Source of the DNA: Novosphingobium sp.
GTDB lineage: Bacteria; Pseudomonadota; Alphaproteobacteria; Sphingomonadales; Sphingomonadaceae
Direction: 5' to 3'
Length of the DNA: 13,394 bases
Assembly (NCBI GenBank): GCA_028697875.1
Contig: JAQVEQ010000065.1
Location: 1 to 13,394 of the forward strand
The position numbers and the translations under genes were made by a program. Each line of letters opens with the position of its first letter. Position 1 is the first letter of the stretch. Shown here piece after piece: positions 1-6,578 of the stretch. Below the pieces are notes generated by a model, which saw only the letters and a program-made list of their open reading frames with translations, had not been told where the DNA came from and made no database searches.

Positions 1-404
1 CGGCCGCCGGTTTCATGGGCGGTTACTGGCGTTCAGGCGATATCGGGGTGATGGACGCGCAGGGCTATATCAAGGTGCTCGACCGCAAGAAGGACATGAT
101 CAACCGCGGCGGGTTCAAGATCTATTCGGTAGAGGTCGAGAACACCCTGATGGCCCACGACGCGGTGGTCGAGGCCGCCGTGGTCGGCCGCCCTTGCGAA
201 GTGCTGGGCGAACGGGTCGTGGCTTTCGCGGTGCTCCGCCAGGGCGTGAGCGAGGACGCCTTGCGGGCCTTCTGCGCGCAAAACCTGTCGGACTACAAGG
301 TGCCCGACCGGGTGCACGTGGTCGAAGGCCCGCTGCCGCGCAATCCCAACGGCAAGCTGCTCAAGACGGCGGTCCGCGAATGGCTCGCGGAATATACCGC
401 CTGA
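1..404 (+). CDS. Acyl-CoA synthetase (AMP-forming), C-terminal part only
   Basis: Partial gene cut by the window's left edge; the open frame runs in from base 3 with no start inside the window, so about 133 residues remain of a family usually 500-550 long. What is left is the mobile C-terminal domain of ANL-superfamily ligases. The hinge-like GYIKVLDRKKDMINRGGFKIY stretch (A8 region, with VEVE following) and the closing PRNPNGKLLK motif (A10) are visible; the Lys of NGK (codon about 354-356) would be the lysine used in adenylate formation. The family joins a carboxylic acid to CoA through an acyl-adenylate in the cytoplasm. The substrate cannot be read from this fragment. It converges on the mutase operon with only 13 bases between stops. 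A role in activating the acid that feeds that operon is inference from position. Confidence 0.93.
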   Translation, partial: AAGFMGGYWRSGDIGVMDAQGYIKVLDRKKDMINRGGFKIYSVEVENTLMAHDAVVEAAVVGRPCEVLGERVVAFAVLRQGVSEDALRAFCAQNLSDYKVPDRVHVVEGPLPRNPNGKLLKTAVREWLAEYTA

Positions 405-417
405 GCAGCCCGCGCGA

Positions 418-816
418 TCAGATCATCTGGACCACTTCGATCAGGTGACCTTCGCAGTCGGTGACGAAGGCCACTTTCACGCCGTGTTCGGCATTGTTCC
501 ACACCGGGTCGACCACTGCCCCGCCTGCGGCGAGCGCCCGTTCGACGAAAGCGTCGATATCGCCGGTCTGGAAACCGAGGATAACCTCGTCGTTGGTCGG
601 CTTGGGCGCGTCGAGGAACTTGAGCAGGACGAACGTCGCCGCGCTGTCCGCCGTCGGGGCGAAGAGGATTTCGGAAATGTCGCGTCCGCCGATCTTGGCA
701 TCGACCCGGGCGGTCTCTTCCAGACCGCAGACCGACTTGTAGAACGCGGCGGTCTTGTCGAGGTCTTCGACCAGCAGCTTGGTGAAACCGAAATGGGCTT
801 TCTGGGCAGTGCTCAC
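418..816 (-). CDS. VOC-superfamily (glyoxalase-like) protein
   Basis: A 132-residue protein with one to two beta-alpha-beta-beta-beta VOC modules. The first module has the typical DLDKTAAFY...GLEE pattern (about residues 18-34); the second carries GDIDAFVERALAAGG (85-99) and ends in the strand GHLIEVVQ (123-130), where Glu127 is at a usual metal-ligand position. The first-strand His that normally completes the metal site is not evident (FTKLLV there), so it may be a lyase, isomerase or binding protein with an altered centre. The start is GTG at 816, chosen for the AAGGAG ribosome site about 7 bases upstream, which overlaps the stop of the preceding dehydrogenase. It is the last gene of the mutase operon, 11 bases after the SDR. 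Methylmalonyl-CoA epimerase is also a VOC protein, but I see no convincing match to its metal set, so I do not call it that. Confidence 0.85.
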   Translation of the reverse strand: MSTAQKAHFGFTKLLVEDLDKTAAFYKSVCGLEETARVDAKIGGRDISEILFAPTADSAATFVLLKFLDAPKPTNDEVILGFQTGDIDAFVERALAAGGAVVDPVWNNAEHGVKVAFVTDCEGHLIEVVQMI

Positions 817-827
817 AAATGTCTCCT

Positions 828-1775
828 TCAGATGACGTTCTGCATGAATGCGCCCCAGTTCACGTCCGCATCGGGGTCGAGCGCTTCTGCGGAATCGCTG
901 GGGATGATGTAGCCGCCGGGGGCCATTGCCTCTTCGAAATGATCGCGCACGGTTTCCATGTCAAGGAACCCTTCGGCAGCCTTGTAGCCCGGCGTCAGGC
1001 CAATGAAAGCGCGGCGGAAAATGTTGCCGCCGATCCGGAACATCTCGCCCGTCACCGGCACTTCGTCATGGACGAGGAAAGCCGCGACCGGGGCGGCGGC
1101 TTCGGGCGGATAGTGCTTGGCCATGGCATTCGCCACTTCCTCGCCCAGCATGTGGGTCATGCGGCTGGCGGCCGTCGGCATGACGCAGTTGATCTTGATG
1201 TCCTTGCCGTTGTGGCGTGCGGCCGAGGCGAGCGCGCGAGTGATCCCCCAGGTCGCGCCCTTGGCCGCCGGATATCCGACCCCACTGCCCATACCGAAGA
1301 ACGAACCGGACGAAATGTTGAGAATGCGGCCCGTGCCGCGCTGCCACATGTGGTCCCACACCGCGCGGCACATCTGGAACGTGCCGGTGGCCGCGACCTT
1401 GATGTCGGTATCCCACTGCTCGTCGCGCATCTGGCTGATCGGGCCGACACTGGTGACGATCCCGGCGTTGTTGATCAGGATGTCGACCCGGCCCCACGCC
1501 TCCATCGCCGCGCCGACGATGCTGTCCGCCCCTTCCCGGGTCGCCACCGTATCGCCATTGGCCAGCGCTTCGCCGCCCGCTTCGCGGATGGCTGCGGCAA
1601 CCGCCTCGGCAGGGCCGGTATCCGCGCCCTGCCCCCGGAAATCTCCGCCCAGGTCGTTGACCAGCACCTTGGCGCCGCGCTCGGCAAGCAGCATGGCATA
1701 AGCCCGGCCCAGGCCGTGCCCCGCGCCGGTGACAATCGCCACCTTCCCGTCGAAGCGCATGCCCCCGGTACTCAT
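828..1775 (-). CDS. Short-chain dehydrogenase, MFE-2-type 3-hydroxyacyl-CoA dehydrogenase-like
   Basis: A 315-residue classical SDR. It has the NAD(P) glycine motif TGAGHGLG (16-23), VNDLGGDFRG (39-48), NNAG (102-105), Ser155/156 and a catalytic pair Tyr168-Lys172 (YPAAK). The NDLGGDF segment after strand 2 and the long tail beyond residue 200 (SRMTHML...) resemble the dehydrogenase domain of peroxisomal multifunctional enzyme 2 (HSD17B4), which oxidises (3R)-hydroxyacyl-CoA to 3-ketoacyl-CoA. The frame is open further upstream, to 1922, but that part overlaps the EthD gene and reads as low-complexity Arg-rich sequence. The ATG at 1775 forms an ATGA overlap with the upstream stop and begins just before the Rossmann strand, so I chose it. 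Fifth gene of the mutase operon. Oxidation of a hydroxyacyl-CoA made by the mutase is a reasonable inference; the exact substrate is unknown. Confidence 0.9.
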   Translation of the reverse strand: MSTGGMRFDGKVAIVTGAGHGLGRAYAMLLAERGAKVLVNDLGGDFRGQGADTGPAEAVAAAIREAGGEALANGDTVATREGADSIVGAAMEAWGRVDILINNAGIVTSVGPISQMRDEQWDTDIKVAATGTFQMCRAVWDHMWQRGTGRILNISSGSFFGMGSGVGYPAAKGATWGITRALASAARHNGKDIKINCVMPTAASRMTHMLGEEVANAMAKHYPPEAAAPVAAFLVHDEVPVTGEMFRIGGNIFRRAFIGLTPGYKAAEGFLDMETVRDHFEEAMAPGGYIIPSDSAEALDPDADVNWGAFMQNVI

Positions 1776-2392
1776 TCCACACTCTCCTTCAGCAGTTCTC
1801 CGGCCGGCGTCTCGCAGCGCCGGACACGCAACCTGGTCACATCGAGCCCGGCAGGCGCGGTATCGTCCACGCCGGCAGGAAGCCACAGGACGGCCTGCGC
1901 CGGGAAGGCCGGCTCGTTCCACGAGGTCGCGAAATCGACCGAAACCCCCGCATGGCGGGTACCCAGCCGGCCCGCCCAGGCAAGGACCTTGCCGCGCATG
2001 GAGGTATCTTCCTCGTCCCAGCCCAGCAGCCAGGCCTGCCGCTCGTCCGGGATGGGATGGGGCATCGCGGAAAAGACATGCTCTTCCGAACCGGCCGGGG
2101 CGGTTCTGGACTGATCCATGAACTTGACTTCGTCGGCCCGCAGGATGTCGCCCACGGGGCCGTCCATCAGGCCCGCCGTAGCCGCGATATCGCGCGCCCA
2201 GAACTCGGAGATCGTATCGAACCCGATCTCTTCGTGATCGATCACATGATTGCGGACGTAACGGGTAAACGGGAAATGCCTCGCGCCCAGCGGGGCGTGG
2301 CTTTCCTCATAGTAGCGCTGGAACGCCTCTCGGGTGGAGCCGGGTTTGTGCACCAGGGCACAAATGCTCTTCATCATGCCTGCCATCCTCAT
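1772..2392 (-). CDS. EthD-domain protein
   Basis: A 206-residue protein. Residues about 7-105 fit the EthD family, a dimeric ferredoxin-like alpha/beta barrel: FQRYYEESHAPL (24-35) is the typical F..YY...HAPL signature, followed by the conserved aromatic/Arg region (FTRYVRNHV). The C-terminal half (about 110-206) has no motif I recognise; it may be a second, diverged barrel repeat. EthD proteins occur in ether, aromatic and terpenoid catabolic operons, mostly with undefined roles; some relatives are cyclases, decarboxylases or monooxygenases. The first possible ATG (2392) directly abuts the GTPase stop (TGA then ATG). Later in-frame starts at 2386, 2377 and 2374 are possible, and the GAGG before 2377 has good spacing, so the start is uncertain by up to six residues. 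It overlaps the next gene by four bases (ATGA), implying coupled translation. Confidence 0.85.
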   Translation of the reverse strand: MRMAGMMKSICALVHKPGSTREAFQRYYEESHAPLGARHFPFTRYVRNHVIDHEEIGFDTISEFWARDIAATAGLMDGPVGDILRADEVKFMDQSRTAPAGSEEHVFSAMPHPIPDERQAWLLGWDEEDTSMRGKVLAWAGRLGTRHAGVSVDFATSWNEPAFPAQAVLWLPAGVDDTAPAGLDVTRLRVRRCETPAGELLKESVE

Positions 2393-3322
2393 TCATCGCA
2401 CCTGGCCCGCCAGCTGTTCTACCGCGCTGTATGGATCGAGCCTGCGCGCCTCGACTTCGGCCAGGATGGAATCGCCCGCTTGGGCAATGGCTTCTCGTGC
2501 CAGCTTATCGCGCAACAAGGCAAGCACTTGTTCGCGCTCGCGCCGCCCCGATCGCAGTGCGAATGCGCCGGTCTCGTCAAGGTGAACCCGGTGCGCCACG
2601 ATGGCATCGACAATTTCTCGCGCGCCCTCCCCGGCGCTGGCGACCGCGCGCAGCAGAGGCGGCCGCCACGGCTCGGCAGGACGCGACTGCTCGCGCAAGT
2701 GCAGCATCAGTTCGAACTGGCTCACCGTCGCGTCGTAGCCGTCGCGGTCGGCCTTGTTGACGACGAAGATTTCCCCCGCCTCGAGAATGCCCGCCTTCAC
2801 CGCCTGGACCTCGTCGCCCAGCCCCGGCACGCCGACGATGATCGTCGTATGGGCAAGGTTGACCACGTCGATCTCGTCCTGCCCCACGCCGACCGTTTCG
2901 ACCAGCACCACGTCGAAGCCCATGGCGTCGAGCACAAGACAGGCATCGTGGGTCGAACGCGACAGGCCGCCTGCCGCTCCGCGCGTGCCGATGGAACGGA
3001 TGAACACGCCGGGGTCGAGCGTGTGGCGCGCCATGCGCACCCGGTCCCCCAGGATCGCGCCGCCGGTGAACGGGCTCGACGGGTCGATGGCCACGACCCC
3101 GACCGTGCGACCGCGGCTGCGCAGTTCGGCAACCAGCGTGTCGGTCAGAGTCGACTTGCCCGCACCCGGCGGCCCGGTGATGCCGACCACGTGCGCATGC
3201 CCGGTGTGCGGAAATATGTGCCTGATGACTTCGGCCCCGCGCGGATCGCGGTCGTCCAGCCAGGTGATCGCGCGCGCGCCCGCGGCAGCCTTGCCGGCCA
3301 GGACATCGGCGGCAATGCCCAT
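2393..3322 (-). CDS. MeaB/ArgK-type G3E GTPase, chaperone of the B12 mutase
   Basis: A 309-residue P-loop GTPase of the MeaB/MMAA family, which gates adenosylcobalamin loading and protects and repairs acyl-CoA mutases. Visible motifs are Walker A GPPGAGKST (50-58), DPSSPFTGGAILGDR (80-94, switch region), VETVGVGQ (141-148, Walker B/G3) and the guanine-specificity NKAD (189-192). Length and the C-terminal dimerisation region (EARRLDPYSAVEQL) fit the family. The open frame extends upstream to 4057, but that is out-of-frame sequence of the small-subunit and mutase genes. The ATG at 3322 overlaps the small-subunit stop by one base (TGATG) and begins the typical N-terminal helix. The tight fit behind the small subunit argues for a dedicated chaperone of this mutase, as in the 2-hydroxyisobutyryl-CoA mutase gene sets. 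Confidence 0.95.
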   Translation of the reverse strand: MGIAADVLAGKAAAGARAITWLDDRDPRGAEVIRHIFPHTGHAHVVGITGPPGAGKSTLTDTLVAELRSRGRTVGVVAIDPSSPFTGGAILGDRVRMARHTLDPGVFIRSIGTRGAAGGLSRSTHDACLVLDAMGFDVVLVETVGVGQDEIDVVNLAHTTIIVGVPGLGDEVQAVKAGILEAGEIFVVNKADRDGYDATVSQFELMLHLREQSRPAEPWRPPLLRAVASAGEGAREIVDAIVAHRVHLDETGAFALRSGRREREQVLALLRDKLAREAIAQAGDSILAEVEARRLDPYSAVEQLAGQVR

Positions 3323-3753
3323 CAGGCCACTTCTTCGGCGGCCTGCCTCCGGGCCCACCACTCTTCGAGATAGCGGACGATGTCGCGGGTGTCGGTGCCC
3401 ATGGTGAACATCGCATCCACCCCGGCATCGTGGAGCAAGGGTTTGTCCTCTTCCGGGATCACCCCGCCGGCAAGGAGCAGCTTGTCGCCCGCCCCCGCTT
3501 CTTCCAGCAGGTGCGCCAGTTTCGGCAGGCTGCGGGTGTGCCCGGCGGAGAGAGTGGAAATGCCGACCACGTCCACGTCCTCCTGGATCGCGGCGGCGAC
3601 GACCATTTCCGGCGTCTGCTTGAGCCCGGTGAAGATCACTTCCATCCCCGCTTCGCGCAGGGCATGGCCGATCACGGTGATGCCCACGGTATGGGTATCC
3701 ATGCCCAGCTTGGCGAGCAGCACGCGCAGGCGCCGCCGGGGGCGTTCGGTCAT
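3322..3753 (-). CDS. Acyl-CoA mutase small subunit, cobalamin-binding
   Basis: A 143-residue stand-alone B12-binding domain, equal to the C-terminal domain of methylmalonyl-CoA mutase. It carries the base-off/His-on signature DxHxxG as Asp19-Thr-His21-Thr-Val-Gly24, with Lys15 ahead of it; SxL as Ser66-Thr-Leu68 in GISTLSAGH; and the GG turn at 96-97 (LLAGGVIPEED). His21 should be the lower axial ligand of cobalt. Sequence at the motif differs from the common GQDGHDRG (here GMDTHTVG), yet the functional residues are present. The start is ATG 3753, three bases after the large-subunit stop, with GAGG overlapping that stop. A split large/small architecture of 573 + 143 residues resembles the two-subunit hydroxyisobutyryl- and isobutyryl-CoA mutases rather than the fused methylmalonyl-CoA mutase. 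Confidence 0.95.
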   Translation of the reverse strand: MTERPRRRLRVLLAKLGMDTHTVGITVIGHALREAGMEVIFTGLKQTPEMVVAAAIQEDVDVVGISTLSAGHTRSLPKLAHLLEEAGAGDKLLLAGGVIPEEDKPLLHDAGVDAMFTMGTDTRDIVRYLEEWWARRQAAEEVA

Positions 3754-3756
3754 GCC

Positions 3757-5478
3757 TCAAACTCCCGATAGCTGGCTGTCGGGCGTATGGACGCCGAACA
3801 CGTCGCGCATGGCGTTGCACAGTTCGCCGTGGGTCGCATAGACTTTCACCGCTTCGAGGCAGGGCGGCACAAGGTTGCCGCCATTGCGCGCGGCTTCGCG
3901 CACCTTTTCCAGCGCGGCATCGACTGCCGCCTGGTCGCGCCGGGCGCGCAAGCCGCGCACCTTGGCGGCCTGTTCTTCCTCCATGTTGTCGTCGAGGCGG
4001 AAGATTTCGATCTCGCGCTTTTCCTCTTCCAGCTTGAGATGGTTGACGCCGACCCATTTGCGGCGGCCTTCCTCGATGTCCTTGTTGCGCTCATACTGTT
4101 CGCGGCCCAGCGCGCGCTGGAAGTATCCCTGCTCGATCGCCTTGGTCGCACCGCCCATGGCGAAGACCTTTTCCAGCTCCTCGAACACGGCATCTTCCAT
4201 CTGCCTGGTCAGCGTCTCGACGTAGTAGGACCCGGCGAGCGGATCGATCGTTTCGGCCACGCCAGTCTCGTGGGCAACGATGTGCTGCAAGGCCGCCCCG
4301 ACGCGGATCGCGTCTTCGGCCGGAAGCGCATGGGCCTCGTCGTAAAGCGGGGTTGTCATGGCCTCGCCCGCGCCGCCCAGGGCGCAGGCCGTCGCCATGA
4401 TCGCGAGGCGGCCGATGTTGTTGAGCGGCTGCTGCAAGGTCAGCGCGATCGTCGTCGGCGAAGTCATCATCCGGATCTTGAGCGCTTCGGGACTGGTCGC
4501 CCCGTAGCGCTCCTTCATCAGCCGCGCCCAGCACTTGCGGAAGGCGCGGAACTTGCAGATGCCTTCGAAGAAATCCATGTCGACGTTGACGACGAAGTGG
4601 TTGAGGTAAGGCGCGACCGTATCGATATCGAACCCGCGTTCCAGCGTCGCGTCGATATAGGCGCAGGCGATGGCGAGACTGAACGCGATCTCCTGCACCG
4701 GGTTGGCCTTGGCCGGCTGCAACTGGGCGGCGATGATCGACAGCGGCGCCCAGTTCGGATGGTTGCGGATGATATATTCGATGCAGTCGGTCGCAATCCG
4801 CAGGCCATGCTCGGGCGGATAGATATAGCGCCCGACGCAAGTGTATTCGATCAGGATGCCGTTGACGATGTGGAGGACGAAGTCCTTCGGATCGACGCCC
4901 TTGCTTTCCAGCGCGGCGATAATCATCGCCAGGTTCACCGGCTGCGGCGCGTTGCACACGCTCATCAGGTATTTGAGCTTGTCGAACGGCAGGTCGAACG
5001 CGGCTTCGAGGTCTTCGAGACTGTCCAGAGCCATCCCGGCCCGGCCTACTTCGCCTTCGACCATGGGATCGTCGCTGTCGTAGCCGTTCGTCGTCGCAAG
5101 GTCGTATTCGAGGATCAGGCCGGACAGTCCCTGGTCGAGCATATAGCGCGCGCGCTTGGCCCAGTCCTCGCCTTTCCCGAAGCCGGTCACCTGCGTCATC
5201 GTCCAGAAGTCCGAACGGTGGCCGTTGGGCCGGGTCGAACGGGTATAAGGGTATTCGCCGGGAAAACCGAGATCGGTGAGATAATCGAAGCCCACCGCGT
5301 CGAGGTCCGCCGGGGTGTAGAGCGGCTTGATCGGCCATTTCAGGGATTGGGTAACGAATGGATCCCGGCGTTCGGGATGTTGCGACACGAAGGGCCCGCG
5401 CGTTTCCGCTTCCCAGCGTTCCATCTCGGACACGAGATTGTCGTTGGCGACGACAAAAGTGCCGAGCGGCTTGTTCAT
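3757..5478 (-). CDS. B12-dependent acyl-CoA mutase large subunit with non-canonical active site
   Basis: A 573-residue TIM-barrel substrate-binding subunit of the methylmalonyl-CoA mutase family; residues about 70-560 align throughout. Family landmarks are YPYTR (77-81), GYDSDDP (132-138), YIYPPEHGLR (218-227), QQPLNNIGR (349-357) and HETGVAETIDPLAGSYYVE (403-421). By eye, against Propionibacterium methylmalonyl-CoA mutase, key residues are replaced: Tyr89 is Val97, Ala116 is Glu124, Gln197 is Val205, Arg207 is Val215, Asn236 is Ala244, His244 is Gln252, and Tyr75/Arg82 are Arg83/Asp90. A dicarboxylic methylmalonyl substrate is therefore unlikely; a neutral or hydroxylated branched acyl-CoA is more plausible. 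The ATG at 5478 was chosen for AGGAGAG eight bases upstream; the frame is open to 6270, but that part lies antisense to the regulator. It leads the six-gene operon, divergent from the AraC gene. Confidence 0.93.
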   Translation of the reverse strand: MNKPLGTFVVANDNLVSEMERWEAETRGPFVSQHPERRDPFVTQSLKWPIKPLYTPADLDAVGFDYLTDLGFPGEYPYTRSTRPNGHRSDFWTMTQVTGFGKGEDWAKRARYMLDQGLSGLILEYDLATTNGYDSDDPMVEGEVGRAGMALDSLEDLEAAFDLPFDKLKYLMSVCNAPQPVNLAMIIAALESKGVDPKDFVLHIVNGILIEYTCVGRYIYPPEHGLRIATDCIEYIIRNHPNWAPLSIIAAQLQPAKANPVQEIAFSLAIACAYIDATLERGFDIDTVAPYLNHFVVNVDMDFFEGICKFRAFRKCWARLMKERYGATSPEALKIRMMTSPTTIALTLQQPLNNIGRLAIMATACALGGAGEAMTTPLYDEAHALPAEDAIRVGAALQHIVAHETGVAETIDPLAGSYYVETLTRQMEDAVFEELEKVFAMGGATKAIEQGYFQRALGREQYERNKDIEEGRRKWVGVNHLKLEEEKREIEIFRLDDNMEEEQAAKVRGLRARRDQAAVDAALEKVREAARNGGNLVPPCLEAVKVYATHGELCNAMRDVFGVHTPDSQLSGV

Positions 5479-5568
5479 TTGCGGCTCTCTCCTGCGCCCA
5501 ATTTTATTTTCGAGGAAGATAACCGGAACAGGAGGCACGCCAATGGGAAACCTTGAACGCGCCGTACT
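5479..5568 (-). promoter_or_regulatory. Promoter region of the mutase operon, with ribosome site
   Basis: On the - strand, a TTGGCG (5543-5538) and TATCTT (5521-5516) pair at 16-base spacing is a possible sigma-70-like promoter. A second -10-like TAAAAT (5506-5501) has only a poor -35. Either would lie downstream of the direct repeats as expected for an AraC-activated promoter. The ribosome site AGGAGAG (5493-5487) is clear. The promoter hexamers are weak and not proven. Confidence 0.35.
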
Positions 5569-5606
5569 TTGCAGCATGTTCTCGTAAATTGCAGCACTAT
5601 TTCGTA
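5569..5606. promoter_or_regulatory. Tandem direct repeat, likely AraC-family operator
   Basis: Two direct repeats of the form TTGCAGCA-N5-TCGTA lie at 5569-5586 and 5589-5606. The start-to-start distance is exactly 20 bases, about two helical turns, and 14 of 18 positions match. Direct half-sites about 20-21 bases apart are the usual target of AraC/XylS dimers. The pair sits between the divergent AraC gene and mutase operon, its near edge 10 bases from the regulator's ATG and its far edge about 90 bases from the mutase ATG. That suits activation of the operon and self-repression of the regulator (inference). Confidence 0.65.
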
Positions 5607-5616
5607 TATCTAGCCC

Positions 5617-6486
5617 ATGGCACCGATGCCGATCCGCGACGCGCAACGCATGCCGGGGCTTGTGACCGGGCGGATCGTCCTGCCCGGGGTGACCGTGGAA
5701 CTTTGCGTATTTCCCGAAGTCGAGCCGCAGATGCTGGCCGTGACCGAAGAGGAAACGATGCTCTCGCTCGGCCTCTCCCGCCTGCTTGCCGGATCGGAAG
5801 GGCGAATCGCGAGCGATCGGCGCACGCCCTTCGTCCGCTTCGGCGCGCTGGGCTTGCGCCTTGCCGGCATACCGATGGAAATGCGGGTGGCAGGCGGTGC
5901 GTTCCACACGGTGCGATGCCGCTTCGAGGCAGACGTGCTCGAAAGCCGTCTCGCCCCCCGGCCGTTGACCGACGCCCAACTGGCCGCCTGCTTCGACATT
6001 CGCGTCCAGACGATCGAGGACGCCATGCTGCGCCTCGCCGCCGAGGTCGAACATCCCGGCCCCGACAGCGCGGCTCTCACCGCAGCCCTCGTCGAGGTGA
6101 TCCTGCTCGATCTGCGCCGCTACCTGGACGACGCGCGTCACCGGGCGGAACGCAACAGGGGCGGATTGCCGCCACGCCTCGTGCGGCGCGTGCTGGAACG
6201 GATCGACGAACCCGGTGCTGCGCCAACAATCGGCGAACTCGCCGCCGTCTGCAGTCTCAGCCGCTTCCACTTCATGCGCTGTTTCCGCGAAACGATGGGG
6301 ATGAGCCCGGGCGCCTTCATCCGCCAGGCGCGGATCGCGCGGGCCAAGGCCCTGCTCGCCACCGACAAACGCCCGCTGGCCGACCTGGCGCGCGAGCTGG
6401 GTTACTGCGGACTACCGGCCTTTTCCGCCGCCTTCCGCAAGGCGACCGGCCGCTCTCCCGGCGCCTACCGGGCCCTGTTACGCTGA
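5617..6486 (+). CDS. AraC/XylS-family transcriptional regulator
   Basis: A 289-residue protein. The C-terminal ~100 residues are the paired helix-turn-helix domain: first HTH about 204-226 (TIGELAAVCSLSRFHFMRCF, then GMSPGAFIRQARIARAKALL), second about 254-277 (LADLARELGYCGLPAFSAAFRK, then GRSPGAYR). The N-terminal ~180 residues have no recognisable cupin motif and presumably sense the inducer. The gene is divergent from the mutase operon across 138 bases holding a tandem direct repeat, so it very likely controls that operon. No ribosome site precedes ATG 5617; a TATATC at 5605-5610 would place transcription start near the ATG, so the message may be leaderless, or translation may begin at ATG 5626 or 5650. 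It ends in a strong hairpin shared with the convergent receptor gene. Confidence 0.9.
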   Translation: MAPMPIRDAQRMPGLVTGRIVLPGVTVELCVFPEVEPQMLAVTEEETMLSLGLSRLLAGSEGRIASDRRTPFVRFGALGLRLAGIPMEMRVAGGAFHTVRCRFEADVLESRLAPRPLTDAQLAACFDIRVQTIEDAMLRLAAEVEHPGPDSAALTAALVEVILLDLRRYLDDARHRAERNRGGLPPRLVRRVLERIDEPGAAPTIGELAAVCSLSRFHFMRCFRETMGMSPGAFIRQARIARAKALLATDKRPLADLARELGYCGLPAFSAAFRKATGRSPGAYRALLR

Positions 6487-6518
6487 CGGCCCGGCCTCCT
6501 CGAGAGGAGACCGGGCCG
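6487..6518. terminator. Long hairpin between convergent genes
   Basis: CGGCCCGG at 6487-6494 pairs with CCGGGCCG at 6511-6518, and the inner CTCCT (6496-6500) with AGGAG (6505-6509) around a CGAG loop, leaving one C/A mismatch. The hairpin begins right after the AraC stop, and the receptor stop lies 60 bases further on. There is no T-run on either side, so it may end or protect transcripts in a factor-assisted way rather than act as a classical intrinsic terminator. Confidence 0.6.
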
Positions 6519-6578
6519 CCGGAACCGGAAGCGGGGAAGCGGTAGACCGTCCCCCCGCCCGGCAATGTCCATCGGCTA

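Noticed and set aside
418..816. VOC protein as methylmalonyl-CoA epimerase
   Set aside because: Position beside a mutase is suggestive, but the first-strand metal His is not evident and overall motifs do not match well.
1776..1922. N-terminal extension of the MFE-2-like SDR
   Set aside because: The added 49 residues overlap the EthD coding region, are Arg/Cys-rich and lack any ribosome site; the ATGA-overlap start is far better.
1772..2392. EthD as evidence for ether (MTBE-type) degradation together with a hydroxyisobutyryl-CoA mutase
   Set aside because: EthD domains are widespread in many catabolic operons, and no EthABC-type P450 or ferredoxin genes are in the window; the link is too loose.
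819..3373. Two long + strand open frames opposite the SDR, EthD and GTPase genes
   Set aside because: His/Arg/Gly-rich shadow translations; the - strand genes have intact motifs and coupled junctions.
3757..5478. Annotation as methylmalonyl-CoA mutase proper
   Set aside because: Residues corresponding to Tyr89, Arg207 and His244 are all replaced, so the substrate is probably not methylmalonyl-CoA.
3787..5556. Long + strand open frame (589 codons) opposite the mutase gene
   Set aside because: His/Arg/Asp-rich translation without family motifs, wholly antisense to a clear mutase gene; typical of high-GC third-position bias.
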